Of a DNA stretch of 36,531 bases, positions 1 to 8,420 are shown in pieces; within the stretch, counting starts at the first letter, position 1, and every line of letters begins with the position of its first letter. A program made the position numbers and the translations under genes. This DNA is from CAYLMG01 sp964464635 (GTDB lineage: Bacteria; Planctomycetota; Phycisphaerae; Sedimentisphaerales; Anaerobacaceae). The notes below the pieces were generated by a model that was given only the letters and a program-made list of their open reading frames with translations, did not search any database and was not told the DNA's origin. The stretch lies in assembly GCA_964464635.1 (NCBI GenBank), contig CAYXGT010000017.1, positions 1-36,531 of the forward strand. The letters run 5' to 3'.

Positions 1-22
1 AAGCGAAGCTTGAATTCTAAAA

Positions 23-46
23 TGCCACGTCCGTAAGGGCGTGGTA
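23..46. terminator. Imperfect stem-loop just downstream of the thiolase gene
   Basis: The arms CCACGTCC (25-32) and GGGCGTGG (37-44) flank a GTAA loop. On the plus strand all eight positions can pair, counting one G-U; on the minus strand there is one C-A mismatch. It starts a few bases past the thiolase stop. It could end the minus-strand operon or act as a processing hairpin, but no clean T-tract follows on either strand, so intrinsic termination is only a possibility. It could also be a dispersed intergenic palindrome. Confidence 0.35.
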
Positions 47-48
47 GT

Positions 49-1284
49 TTACTTTGCCCCGACAATGAAGCAGACGTTTGTTGTTGCGGTTCCGCCGATA
101 TTAAGAGTAGCGGCTGTTTTTGCGTTCGGTACCTGATAATCACCGGCAGTTTGAGTAACCTGTTTATAGGCATCCAGCATCTGTCGTACGCCGGTGGCGC
201 CGACGGGATGGCCGCAGCCGATAAGACCACCGGAGGGATTAATCGGCAGCTTTCCATTTATTTCGATGACTCCCTGCTCGATTGCTTCGAAAGATTTTCC
301 CGGCTCTGTCAGGCCGAAATGGTCAATGGCCATATATTCCGAAGTTGTGAAGCAATCGTGTGTTTCAATTACATCGAGCTGCCAGCAATCTTTGATATTG
401 GCTTGTTTGAAAGCTTCGAGTATCGCCTTGCGGGTTACCGGCAGGACATATTTGCTATTTGCTGAGTCAGCCACTTTTTTCGCAAACTCGATAGAGGCGG
501 TGGTATGTCCCCAGCCGAGAATGACCGGGATTTTGTCAATATTTATATTTTGCCTTTTTGCATATTCGGAAGCGAATTTTTCGGAAGCAAGGAAGATGCC
601 TACCGCACCGTCTGTTATCTGCGAGCAGTCGGTGACTTTTATCCTGCTGTTTATGGGTGTATTGTAATCGCCAAGGGTATTTGCGTGTTCGAAGTTCATA
701 AACCAGTTTCGAGTCTGAGCGTTCGGATTTTTCTTTGCGTTTTTGTAGTTGATTTCAGCAATTTTTGCGAGGTATCTGTTATCCAGGCCGAAACGCTTGT
801 CGTATTCGTCGCCGAGTTTGCCGAATAGTTTCGGGAAGGGGAAGTTAATGCCGGCGCATTCTTTTTCGTACCAGGCTGCGGTTCCAAGAAAGTCACCGCC
901 TTTGGCAGGGTCAGCGGTTTTCATTTGCTCGACGCCTATCAGCAGAATGAGGTCGTAAATTTCTGCCTGAATATAAGCTGAAGCCGCCAGGGCTGCCACT
1001 GAACCTGAAGCGCAGGCGGTTTCGAATCTGCAGGTTGGCAGGCAGGAGAATGCGGGGTCAAAGTCGATAATAAATGAGCTGAGGTGGGCCTGGGTGCAAA
1101 ATAGCTCTGCTGCAAAATTTGCGACAAAGGCTGCGTCGATTTGGGCAGGTTCGATTTTTGTAAAATACGATGCGCCTTCGTAAGCTTCACGCATCATAGC
1201 AGAGATGTGTTTGTTTTCTCTTGCCCAGTTTCTTGCGAAATCTGTCTGGTAACCGCCAAGTATGTATACTTTATCTTTTCTCAT
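49..1284 (-). CDS. Thiolase family protein (SCP2-type acetyl-CoA acetyltransferase/3-ketoacyl-CoA thiolase)
   Basis: A 411-residue protein of normal thiolase length, expected to be cytoplasmic. The nucleophile motif ETACASGS places the acylated cysteine at residue 91. The HDCF motif (His309) and a C-terminal GCGHPVGATG motif (Cys357, His359) supply the remaining active-site residues. The HDCF form points to the SCP2/archaeal-type thiolases rather than classic FadA. Known members condense or cleave acyl-CoA thioesters; the substrate here cannot be read from sequence. It is the last gene of a long minus-strand run, 21 bp after a 3-hydroxyacyl-CoA dehydrogenase, so the two probably act on the same acyl-CoA. 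No enoyl-CoA hydratase or acyl-CoA dehydrogenase is visible, so it is not a full beta-oxidation operon. The ATG start is assigned from the conserved N-terminal strand (VYILGGYQTDF); the ribosome-binding site is weak. Confidence 0.9.
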   Translation of the reverse strand: MRKDKVYILGGYQTDFARNWARENKHISAMMREAYEGASYFTKIEPAQIDAAFVANFAAELFCTQAHLSSFIIDFDPAFSCLPTCRFETACASGSVAALAASAYIQAEIYDLILLIGVEQMKTADPAKGGDFLGTAAWYEKECAGINFPFPKLFGKLGDEYDKRFGLDNRYLAKIAEINYKNAKKNPNAQTRNWFMNFEHANTLGDYNTPINSRIKVTDCSQITDGAVGIFLASEKFASEYAKRQNINIDKIPVILGWGHTTASIEFAKKVADSANSKYVLPVTRKAILEAFKQANIKDCWQLDVIETHDCFTTSEYMAIDHFGLTEPGKSFEAIEQGVIEINGKLPINPSGGLIGCGHPVGATGVRQMLDAYKQVTQTAGDYQVPNAKTAATLNIGGTATTNVCFIVGAK

Positions 1285-1305
1285 TCTTTTTAGCCTGTCT
1301 TTAGA

Positions 1306-2589
1306 TTATCGAGCGACAAAATATTTTCCGGAGTTCAGAAGCTGCAGGATTGGTTTTTCGCTGCTGTAGAATTTCTCAGGTACTTTCAGTCCTTTATCCT
1401 GCAGCATTTTTGCCACCTCATCGTTGCCGCCGAGCAGATTGACTATCAGGCTGGGAGGTGCCCAATGGTAACCTGCCGTCATTACTTTATCAATTCCTTC
1501 AATATTCATCTGATGGTCAGTGACCTCGCCTATTCGATTATAAGCATAAGAGATATACGTGCAAAGGATGTCTCTTACGATTTCGGCTTCTCGGCCGGCA
1601 GCGGTTTTGATTACATCAAATGCCTGCTGATACATTCCGAGATGAATCAGGTTTTTTACGTGTTCGACAAAACCTATATGTGGTTTTACAGCAGGGGTGT
1701 ATTGACCTGAGTTTGGGTCGTAAAAAGACAATCTTTCACCTTCGAGTTTTTTGTAGAAGCCGGCCTTTGTCTTGTTGCCGAGCAGTCTATTCTCTATCAT
1801 TTTGTCGATATAATTCGGCAGCACGAAGCTGTCGTGCATTTCGTCAGTGGTATTGTCGCGAAGATTTTTGATAATTGCCTTGTGAATATCCAGCCCTACA
1901 AGGTCAAGTGTGGCAAGAGGAGGCATAAGTCTGCCGGTATATGGGCCTATCAGGTAGTCTGTCATTTCCGCTCCGTATTCAGTGACAAGTTCCGTTATCT
2001 TGCTGAATAACAGGAAAGCGACTCTGTTGCCGGCAAAACCGGCTATATTTTTGACCGGTATGACGTCGCGGTGGAGCTTAGTTTCGAGAAAATCTTTCAT
2101 AAAATCGAACAGATGCAGCTCCGTCTGGCCGGTTGCGGCGATTTCACAGGCAAGCATTTTACCGGGCGGATTATAAAAATGTGTCGAGAGAAAGTTTTTT
2201 CTAAAAAGTTCGGTTCTGTCCTGGATAAGGGCATCTAACGGAAGGCTTGAGGTTGTGGAGCTGACTATGGTTTCCGGCCGAAGGTATGCTTCAATTTTTT
2301 TGTATATCTGCCGCTTGATATTTATATCTTCGCTGACAGCCTCAATAACCCAGTCGGCCTCTTTCATTGCTGCCTCAAGCAGTTTGTCATATTCTCCGCA
2401 GATAATGTTTCGGCTTATTACTTCCGAGCGTGCCTGAGCGACGGCTTTCCGGACGCCTTGTTTAGCATGTTCGGCAGACCGGCTTAAAAAATAAACCTTT
2501 ATTCCCTCCTGAGCGATAATCCCGCCGGTCAGGCTTCCTATGGTTCCACTCGAACCGAGGACAGCAACGGTTTTAATATCCTTAATCAT
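1306..2589 (-). CDS. 3-hydroxyacyl-CoA dehydrogenase family protein
   Basis: A 427-residue NAD-dependent dehydrogenase. An N-terminal Rossmann fold has a G12-x-x-G15-x-x-G18 loop (LGSSGTIG). The region STHFYNPPGKMLACEI matches the 3HCDH active site, giving a catalytic pair of His137 and Glu149. The C-terminal helical domain contains the family signature near LATLDLVGLD. The family oxidises L-3-hydroxyacyl-CoA to 3-ketoacyl-CoA, the step before thiolysis, which fits the thiolase gene 21 bp downstream. It stands alone, without the enoyl-CoA hydratase half found in FadB-type fusions, and carries about 110 extra residues after the usual C-terminal domain. The glycine loop contains two serines, unlike the commoner GAGxMG form. 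Family assignment is firm; substrate is unknown. Confidence 0.88.
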   Translation of the reverse strand: MIKDIKTVAVLGSSGTIGSLTGGIIAQEGIKVYFLSRSAEHAKQGVRKAVAQARSEVISRNIICGEYDKLLEAAMKEADWVIEAVSEDINIKRQIYKKIEAYLRPETIVSSTTSSLPLDALIQDRTELFRKNFLSTHFYNPPGKMLACEIAATGQTELHLFDFMKDFLETKLHRDVIPVKNIAGFAGNRVAFLLFSKITELVTEYGAEMTDYLIGPYTGRLMPPLATLDLVGLDIHKAIIKNLRDNTTDEMHDSFVLPNYIDKMIENRLLGNKTKAGFYKKLEGERLSFYDPNSGQYTPAVKPHIGFVEHVKNLIHLGMYQQAFDVIKTAAGREAEIVRDILCTYISYAYNRIGEVTDHQMNIEGIDKVMTAGYHWAPPSLIVNLLGGNDEVAKMLQDKGLKVPEKFYSSEKPILQLLNSGKYFVAR

Positions 2590-2612
2590 ATTATTTCCTG
2601 TTAGTGAAACTG

Positions 2613-3659
2613 TTATTCTTGTTTTCGCTGCGAATGTTCCAAGGCATCGACGGCACCGGGCACACCTCCGGTGTGCCAGAATACTATGGGTCTGCTTCCG
2701 AGAGCACCTTGTTTTATCATATTCATCATAGCTCCAAGTGCCTTGCCTGTATAGGTGTGGTCGAGAAGTAAACCTTCGGTTTTGAGGGCGGTTTCAATGC
2801 CTTGCTGTGAAGATTCGGTTGGTTTTGCATAGCCGTCGCCTATATATTTATCTGTAATGTTCAGTTCGCCTTCTTTCGGGACGGGCAGATTTAGGTGTTC
2901 ACAAACACGTTTCGCTGCTTGTATGGTTTCATTTATACATCTTGGATTTGTTCTTGCTATGCTTATACCATATATTTTGACATTGGCGTTTGCTTTTTTA
3001 GCGCCGCACCAAAGGCCGGCATATGTGCTGCCTGTGCCGACCGCAAGGACAATGTCATAACTGTTACAGCCTGAGTTTTGCATCTGTTCGTTAAGCTCTT
3101 CACAAGCCTTAACGAAGGAATATGTTCCCTCGAGGCAGCAGCCTGCGGGTGGTACAAAGAAAGGTTTTTTCCCTTGTCTTTTTAAATCTTCCGTTAACTG
3201 TTCGACTTGCTCAGCCACTCGTTCGGTGAGTTTAGACCGGCTTTTTGGGTCGTTTTCTGTAAAGTAAACCGTTCTGATTTCTGTGCCGAGTTGCTGCTGT
3301 ATTTTTTCATTAAGTGACTTTTGTCTTGGCCCGTCAGGTCCCATAAGAACGATAGCGGCGTCCATACCGAGCATTTTTGCGACGGTTGCGGTGAGTGCTG
3401 CGTGGTTTGACTCGAAGCTGCCTGTGGTGATAAGAGTGTCGGCTTTCTGTTTTTGAGCCAGGGGAATAATGTATTCGAGTTTGCGCAGCTTGTTTCCGCC
3501 GAGTACCCGCCCGAGAAGGTCGTCTCGTTTGATATAAAGATTATCACTTTTCAAATATTGACCGAGCATTTTGAGTTGTGTCAGCGGGGTCGGGAGTTCA
3601 GCGAGTTTGAATTGTGTAAGTTTTTGTTTTTTTAAATTCATTATGAATGTTTGTATCAT
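2613..3659 (-). CDS. PLP-dependent D-cysteine desulfhydrase/ACC deaminase-like enzyme
   Basis: A 348-residue fold-type II PLP enzyme. The motif LGGNKLRKLEY places the Schiff-base lysine at Lys57. It is followed by the cofactor-contacting SFESNHAALTA segment, a glycine-rich phosphate loop (AVGTGSTYAGL) and the C-terminal FWHTGGVPG motif shared by D-cysteine desulfhydrase, L-cysteate sulfo-lyase and ACC deaminase. Family members cleave small amino acids to a keto acid and ammonia; these three activities cannot be separated by eye. The start ATG at 3659 overlaps the stop of the tandem-GNAT gene in an ATGA, implying translational coupling. A second in-frame ATG at 3641 is possible, and neither has a clear Shine-Dalgarno. 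Its link to polysaccharide or acyl-CoA metabolism is unclear; it may be a metabolic passenger. Confidence 0.82.
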   Translation of the reverse strand: MIQTFIMNLKKQKLTQFKLAELPTPLTQLKMLGQYLKSDNLYIKRDDLLGRVLGGNKLRKLEYIIPLAQKQKADTLITTGSFESNHAALTATVAKMLGMDAAIVLMGPDGPRQKSLNEKIQQQLGTEIRTVYFTENDPKSRSKLTERVAEQVEQLTEDLKRQGKKPFFVPPAGCCLEGTYSFVKACEELNEQMQNSGCNSYDIVLAVGTGSTYAGLWCGAKKANANVKIYGISIARTNPRCINETIQAAKRVCEHLNLPVPKEGELNITDKYIGDGYAKPTESSQQGIETALKTEGLLLDHTYTGKALGAMMNMIKQGALGSRPIVFWHTGGVPGAVDALEHSQRKQE

Positions 3660-4813
3660 TTGTTTTTAGCTGGCCTGTAATTGTCTCGGAGCAATCCTAC
3701 TCTGGCTACATCCACTCTTTTTTCCCCGACTTTTTTTTCCTGCTTTAATGTTCCTTCAATTTTGAAACCCACTTTTTTAATCATAGAGATACTCGCAAGA
3801 TTTGTAGTTCTTGCGGTACCCCAGATTTTATAGAGATTCAAATGCCTGAAAGCCCAATCAATTAAAATATTGAGAGCCTGCTGGCCGAAGCCTTTATTCC
3901 AGTATTGTTTTTCTCCGAGCGTTATGTAAAATTCAGCTATTTCATGGAATCTGTCAATATCTAACAATCCTATCAAACCAATGGGCCCATAATCTTGTTT
4001 TTCTATTACGAAGTCGTATCGTGAGAGGTCGCTAACAATCTTCCGATACCATTGTTTTGTTTTTTCGATATCTAAGGGCAGCCGATAGTGCAGGTATTTG
4101 TGGACGTCAGGGTCGTTTATCCATTTTACCTTTGTTTCAAGGTCCTTTTCTTCTAATGGTCTTAAACTTAAGTCTTTGCCTCTTATAACAACATACTCTT
4201 TTCGAGATGGTTCAGGTTTTTCTGTTTTGTCCAACAGGACGGCTTTGGTTTGTGTTTTATTATAGTCCGGGTGTTTTTCGTAGAATTCGTCTTTGAGGAT
4301 ACTGTACTTGTGGACGTTATAGAATATTCCGTCCTTGTAATAATCATCTCTTGATGTTCCCTCGAGGACAAAGCCGACTTTTTTGCAAACGGCGATGCTG
4401 GCAGGATTGTTTTCGAGGGCGGTTCCGAGCACTCTATGCAGGCCGAGCGCTTCGAAGCCATAATGTATCGCCAGAAGCTCTGCCTGCAGGCCCAGGCCCT
4501 TGCCCCAGAAATCTTTTTCGCCGATAACTATATACAGCAGGGCGGAACGGTTGTTTTTGTTGATATTTTTCAGCCCTATGACACCTATTGGTACACCGTC
4601 GATTGTTTCGATGACCATATCGAAGCGGTTCGTTTCTTTCTGAGTTTTTTCGAACCATTCGTAGGTTTTGTTAAGTTCGAGCTTTTCGGGCAGTACCAGC
4701 GTTTTGTTAACGTCAGGGTCGTTATACCAGCGGACTTTCAAGTCCATATCACTTTTGACGGTTGTTCGAAGCTGAATGTTCTTTCCCTTAATGAGAACTT
4801 TATTTTCTTCCAT
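3656..4813 (-). CDS. Tandem GNAT (RimJ/RimL-type) N-acetyltransferase, two domains fused
   Basis: A 385-residue protein with two complete GNAT domains, about residues 9-175 and 208-378, joined by a charged, proline-containing linker. Each repeat opens with a matching segment (IKGKNIQLR and IRGKDLSLR), then WYNDPDV or WINDPDV, an acetyl-CoA pyrophosphate loop (FWGKGLG near 102-108, YWNKGFG near 304-310) and a KKVGF helix near the end. This pattern belongs to the RimJ/RimL branch, which acetylates N-termini, amino acids, aminoglycosides or amino sugars. Its position next to a phosphoglycosyl transferase gene suggests an amino-sugar substrate, by analogy with sugar N-acetyltransferases of glycan loci; this is inference. 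It lies 24 bp after the phosphoglycosyl transferase gene and overlaps the PLP gene by 4 bp. Confidence 0.85.
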   Translation of the reverse strand: MEENKVLIKGKNIQLRTTVKSDMDLKVRWYNDPDVNKTLVLPEKLELNKTYEWFEKTQKETNRFDMVIETIDGVPIGVIGLKNINKNNRSALLYIVIGEKDFWGKGLGLQAELLAIHYGFEALGLHRVLGTALENNPASIAVCKKVGFVLEGTSRDDYYKDGIFYNVHKYSILKDEFYEKHPDYNKTQTKAVLLDKTEKPEPSRKEYVVIRGKDLSLRPLEEKDLETKVKWINDPDVHKYLHYRLPLDIEKTKQWYRKIVSDLSRYDFVIEKQDYGPIGLIGLLDIDRFHEIAEFYITLGEKQYWNKGFGQQALNILIDWAFRHLNLYKIWGTARTTNLASISMIKKVGFKIEGTLKQEKKVGEKRVDVARVGLLRDNYRPAKNK

Positions 4814-4837
4814 AGACGGTAAAGCCTGCTTTAATTT

Positions 4838-5503
4838 CTAACTTTTATTTGTTGTTTTTGCTTTAGGTTTCTTCAAATCGAAAGGCGGACCGTTCTTTTC
4901 ATAATCATAATAAACGTTTTTGCGTCTTATGACAACCCAGATTGTCTGCAGCAGTATTTTAAGGTCCAGCCATAAGCTGAAATTTTCGACGTACTGAACA
5001 TCGTACTCTATGCGTTTCGACCAGGGTATGCTTGCTCTTCCTTTGACCATTGCCAGGCCTGTAATGCCGGGTTTTATCTCCAGCCGCCTTTTTTCAAATT
5101 CACCGTAATATTCGAGATGCTGCGGTACCGTCGGTCTTGGGCCCACAAGAGATATGTCACCTTTTAAGACATTGATTAACTGCGGGATTTCATCAAGGCT
5201 GGTTTTTCTTAAAAAAGAACCTACGGAAGTAATCCTCGGGTCTTTCTCGGTGACAGAAAGCTTTTTTCCGATATTTACAGCACCGACAATCATAGTTCTG
5301 AATTTGCAGAGCTTAAATATTGTTGCATCTTTTCCCAGTCGGTCCTGACGAAAGAAGACAGGGCCTTTGCTTGAAAGCTTAATAAGCAATGCGATATATA
5401 TTAACAGGTGACTTATTAAGGTCAGAGCAATAATAGCAACTGAAATATCAATTAAACGCTTAATCACAAGCCGAATTTTTATTGCTAAAGAATTTTTATT
5501 CAT
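4838..5503 (-). CDS. Monotopic phosphoglycosyl transferase (bacterial sugar transferase, initiating enzyme)
   Basis: A 221-residue protein with one N-terminal membrane segment (about residues 18-42) and the complete bacterial sugar transferase catalytic domain. Visible signatures are FFRQDRLGKDATIFKLCKFRT, the catalytic Asp104-Glu105 pair in TSLDEIPQL, and SLVGPRP at 119-124. The family transfers a sugar-1-phosphate from a nucleotide sugar to undecaprenyl phosphate at the inner face of the cytoplasmic membrane, which starts lipid-linked glycan synthesis. The length matches the short catalytic-core-only form (PglC-like), not the longer WbaP/WcaJ form with an extra multi-TM domain. It is the only initiating transferase in the window, so it probably primes the block A glycan. 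The sugar specificity cannot be called. Confidence 0.93.
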   Translation of the reverse strand: MNKNSLAIKIRLVIKRLIDISVAIIALTLISHLLIYIALLIKLSSKGPVFFRQDRLGKDATIFKLCKFRTMIVGAVNIGKKLSVTEKDPRITSVGSFLRKTSLDEIPQLINVLKGDISLVGPRPTVPQHLEYYGEFEKRRLEIKPGITGLAMVKGRASIPWSKRIEYDVQYVENFSLWLDLKILLQTIWVVIRRKNVYYDYEKNGPPFDLKKPKAKTTNKS

Positions 5504-5567
5504 TTTTTTGATTATTTGTGGCGGGTTAGCACTTTACTTTGTGACCAGAAACCAAAGAAAACCGATG

Positions 5568-6605
5568 TTAGTGTATGCGCCATATTTTTATTGTTCCACC
5601 CTGGCGCACGTCGGATGTTGCGAGGAATTGCCCATCAGGTGAAATAGCCACACCGCTTGTTATTTTATGCCCCGGGTGTCTGCTGAAGATATTTTTGCTG
5701 CTTTCGCGTTCCCAGATGTTGACGTTATCGGCGAAGTTGGCTGCGATGAGTTTTCCGTCAGGACTTATCGCAATATTCTGTACAGGCGCGGTGCTTTGCT
5801 TTTTGGCAGTTGGCGGCCTTAGACGATTTATGACCTTGCCTGAATAATCGAGCTCGTATAAATTGCTGCTGCTGTCTCCTGCATAGATGGATTCATTTCC
5901 CGCAGAGAAGGCGACGGATAAAAGAGGTGTTGATTCGGGCAGAGTTTTTTCCCAGAGCTTTTGCTTTTGTTTTAGCTCAATAAGAGCTATCCAGCCGAGG
6001 TTATTTTTTTCTCCGACAATAGCAGCAAAAACTCCATTATTAGACACAGCCATAGCTTGCAGTTTTCCGTCGTTTAACTTTTCAATCGAGATTATGGAGA
6101 CCCTCTTTGTTTCAGGTTCGACGGACAAAAGTTCGTAATGTGTCACGACGGGCTGCTGTTCGTAAGTTTCGGTAAGCAGAACGACTACAGTGTTATTTTT
6201 TGGATTTGCGGCCAGGTATCGCGGTGTTTTATCTGAAGCGAGTGATATTTCATTGAGTTTTTTGCTTTCTTTCAGACTGACAGTTACTACAGCTTTGGGA
6301 TTTTTTTGCAGATATATGACAGAATCATTATCGAGCAGTGTGACCTGAGGTGATTTTGTAACAGCAACCTTCGGTTCCCCAGACAGGTTGTTCCAGTCGC
6401 ATATATAAATTTTGTTATCGAGACCGGACGCAACCAAAAAATTACGACAAGTAGAAAGATTTATTATTCCGTTGTTGAAGGGCAGCTCGATTTCCTTTAC
6501 AAGGGCGGTTTTTTTATTGGCAATGAACATTACAATTACGATGACCAAAAAGCACAGAAAGAAAAAAAGCGCGCCGGACTTCTTTTTTTTGTTTGAATCA
6601 GTCAT
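5568..6605 (-). CDS. Membrane-anchored WD40/beta-propeller protein of unknown function
   Basis: A 345-residue protein with a lysine-rich N-terminus, one hydrophobic segment at about residues 12-30 (signal anchor), and a repeat region reading as WD40-like blades. The last two blades are clearest: IAISPDGKLIAANF with NIWERE, then VAISPDGQFLATSD with IKIWRIH at the C-terminus. The propeller is predicted to lie outside the cytoplasmic membrane. Such propellers are binding scaffolds, and no catalytic residues are evident. It lies between a GT4 gene (15 bp away) and the phosphoglycosyl transferase gene (64 bp away), so it may organise the assembly machinery or bind the polymer; that role is inference. 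AAGGG lies seven bases before the ATG. Earlier blades are degenerate, so the exact number is uncertain. Confidence 0.72.
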   Translation of the reverse strand: MTDSNKKKKSGALFFFLCFLVIVIVMFIANKKTALVKEIELPFNNGIINLSTCRNFLVASGLDNKIYICDWNNLSGEPKVAVTKSPQVTLLDNDSVIYLQKNPKAVVTVSLKESKKLNEISLASDKTPRYLAANPKNNTVVVLLTETYEQQPVVTHYELLSVEPETKRVSIISIEKLNDGKLQAMAVSNNGVFAAIVGEKNNLGWIALIELKQKQKLWEKTLPESTPLLSVAFSAGNESIYAGDSSSNLYELDYSGKVINRLRPPTAKKQSTAPVQNIAISPDGKLIAANFADNVNIWERESSKNIFSRHPGHKITSGVAISPDGQFLATSDVRQGGTIKIWRIH

Positions 6606-6620
6606 TATTTTCCCTTACCC

Positions 6621-7808
6621 TCAAGATTGCTCCGCAGGATTAGTAGGCGGCAATGCTAAAAGCCTTAATCTATGTTCGACTATCTTCTGTATTACATCTT
6701 TGCTGTCGAATTTTTGTTTAATCCTGTTTTTTCCTTTTCGGCCCATCTGCTTTCGCAGTTCATCGTTGAGGATGAGTTTCTTTAAGGGCTCGATCAAAAC
6801 TTCACTGTTTCTTGGTTCGACCAAAAAACCCGTGTTTCCATTGTCAACTGACTCTCGCGGCCCAATTACATTAGTTGATACGACCGGCAGTTCCATTGCC
6901 TGAGCTTCTAAGTTTACTTTACCAAAACCTTCACGGTAAGTGGGCAGGCAAAAAATATCCATAGCTGCGTAATATGGCAATGGATTATTTTGCCTGCCAG
7001 CAGCCTTTATCCTCGGGTTTTCGGCGATTACTTGTTCGGTTGATGAAAGTAAGCGGTCTTTTTCTTCCTGCTCGCCAACAAGTAATAGATAAAGTAATGG
7101 AAATTCATTACATAGTCGATTGAATGCGATTACTAGTTCATTGATTCCCTTGTCACCTGTAAGCCGTGCAACTGTTCCAATGACGACAGCATGTTCAGGG
7201 ATATTAAGATTATTTCGTACCTTATTACGGGAATCCCGCCATTTTTCAGGATCGAACCGGTGCAAATCTATGCCGCAGGCGCTGCCGTTGTGCATTACTT
7301 CGCATTTTGACTTTTTGGCCAATCGCTCAGAATTGACAAAGTTTATCATTTCATGGGCAATCGGCACAATGTTGGTACTTAGCAGGCATATTATCCTTTC
7401 AAAGGTTTTGAACATAAATTTTTTCAGGCCGCTTTGACCCATATAATATAGACCCCATAAAATATAGATACGTATCGGAACCCTCGCCAAAAACGCTGCA
7501 ATAGAGCCAAGCAGTGATGCCTTGGGAGTACTATACTGAACAATGGCAAATTTCTTATTTCTAAAAAACCGGTATAGCTTCCAGAGCACTTTAACATCGC
7601 TAACAGGACTTAAGACTCTGCTGAATTTGACCGGAAAAAAGTTCGTTTCAGCAGGTATGTAATTGCGTATCTGAGGGTCATCAGCACAGACAACGGTTGT
7701 TGTAAAGCCGGCTTTGTTTAGCGCGTCTATAAGACCCTGATAAAAGGATCTTATAGAACCCGAGACTGTTGTTAATATACAAAGGCTGGATTTACGAGCA
7801 ATAATCAT
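6621..7808 (-). CDS. GT4-family glycosyltransferase (CapM/PglA-like)
   Basis: A 395-residue GT-B retaining glycosyltransferase. The N-terminal domain contains QYSTPKASLLGSIAAFLARV followed by ILWGLYYMG, a pattern typical of CapM/WcaL-like enzymes that act early on undecaprenyl-linked acceptors. The C-terminal Rossmann domain begins at VIGTVARLTGDKGI and contains the EX7E motif within YREGFGKVNLEAQ, which binds the nucleotide-sugar donor. It is predicted to be cytoplasmic and membrane-associated. It lies 15 bp before the WD40 gene and 26 bp after the acyltransferase gene, in the same operon as the initiating transferase. It may therefore add the second sugar; donor and linkage are unknown. The ATG start is followed by a conserved beta-strand, with only a weak ribosome-binding site. 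Confidence 0.9.
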   Translation of the reverse strand: MIIARKSSLCILTTVSGSIRSFYQGLIDALNKAGFTTTVVCADDPQIRNYIPAETNFFPVKFSRVLSPVSDVKVLWKLYRFFRNKKFAIVQYSTPKASLLGSIAAFLARVPIRIYILWGLYYMGQSGLKKFMFKTFERIICLLSTNIVPIAHEMINFVNSERLAKKSKCEVMHNGSACGIDLHRFDPEKWRDSRNKVRNNLNIPEHAVVIGTVARLTGDKGINELVIAFNRLCNEFPLLYLLLVGEQEEKDRLLSSTEQVIAENPRIKAAGRQNNPLPYYAAMDIFCLPTYREGFGKVNLEAQAMELPVVSTNVIGPRESVDNGNTGFLVEPRNSEVLIEPLKKLILNDELRKQMGRKGKNRIKQKFDSKDVIQKIVEHRLRLLALPPTNPAEQS

Positions 7809-7834
7809 AGTGCTTTGGTTACCTTGGCGGAAAA

Positions 7835-8371
7835 CTACTCAGAGTTTATCCGGTTAAATCTTGAAAAGACATTTGGCTTTTTATCGACTCTCGGTCCAAT
7901 CACTTTTGCCGGTATGCCGGCGGCGAAAACATTATCAGGCAAATCTTTTGATACCGCCGCATTTGCTCCCACTATTACGCCGGAACCGATATTGGCACCG
8001 GAAACAACTACAACATGGGCGGCAATCCAGCTGCCTTTGCCTATTTTTGTGGGAGCCGTTCTTGAACCGCCTAATCTGACTGAATTGTTCTTGAAACAAT
8101 GAGAACTGGTCGTAATAACGACGTACGGGCTTAGTTCAACCTCGTCTTCTATTGTCAGGCCGCCGATGCCGTCGAGCCAGCAGCCGGTTGCAATATATAC
8201 ATTATCGCCGATTTTTATACCGGATGAATTAAGAAATGTCACGCGGCGTGCCAGTCGCAGATTTTTGCCGCATTTACCTGTGAATGGTGCAACTAAAAAT
8301 CCCCTGATTCTTATACTAATTCTGTTCTCCGGTAGCCAGTTAGTCAAAAGCTGTACAAACCACAGGGGCAA
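7835..8371 (-). CDS. Left-handed beta-helix (hexapeptide) O-acyltransferase, WcaF/maltose O-acetyltransferase-like
   Basis: A protein of about 178 residues whose C-terminal two thirds are hexapeptide repeats (IKIGDNVYIATGCWLDG, IGKGSWIAAHVVVVSGANIG, VIVGANAAVSKDLP). It ends with the AAGIPAKVIG segment common to the CapG/WcaF/Maa acetyltransferases. The motif TTSSHCF carries the likely catalytic histidine. The family transfers an acetyl or other acyl group from CoA to a sugar hydroxyl in the cytoplasm. The only standard start is TTG at 8371. The frame stays open upstream to a stop at 8483-8485 but contains no ATG, GTG or further TTG, so the enzyme uses TTG or a rarer start further up, possibly overlapping the preceding GT4 gene. 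No good Shine-Dalgarno precedes the TTG. Confidence 0.87.
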   Translation of the reverse strand: MPLWFVQLLTNWLPENRISIRIRGFLVAPFTGKCGKNLRLARRVTFLNSSGIKIGDNVYIATGCWLDGIGGLTIEDEVELSPYVVITTSSHCFKNNSVRLGGSRTAPTKIGKGSWIAAHVVVVSGANIGSGVIVGANAAVSKDLPDNVFAAGIPAKVIGPRVDKKPNVFSRFNRINSE

Positions 8372-8420
8372 AGCATATCGACACTGGTAGGCTATTTCTT
8401 TGAGTATTCGCTTGATGATG

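Noticed and set aside
194..667. Plus-strand frame of 157 codons opposite the thiolase gene
   Set aside because: Shadow of the thiolase coding strand; the opposite strand has all active-site motifs.
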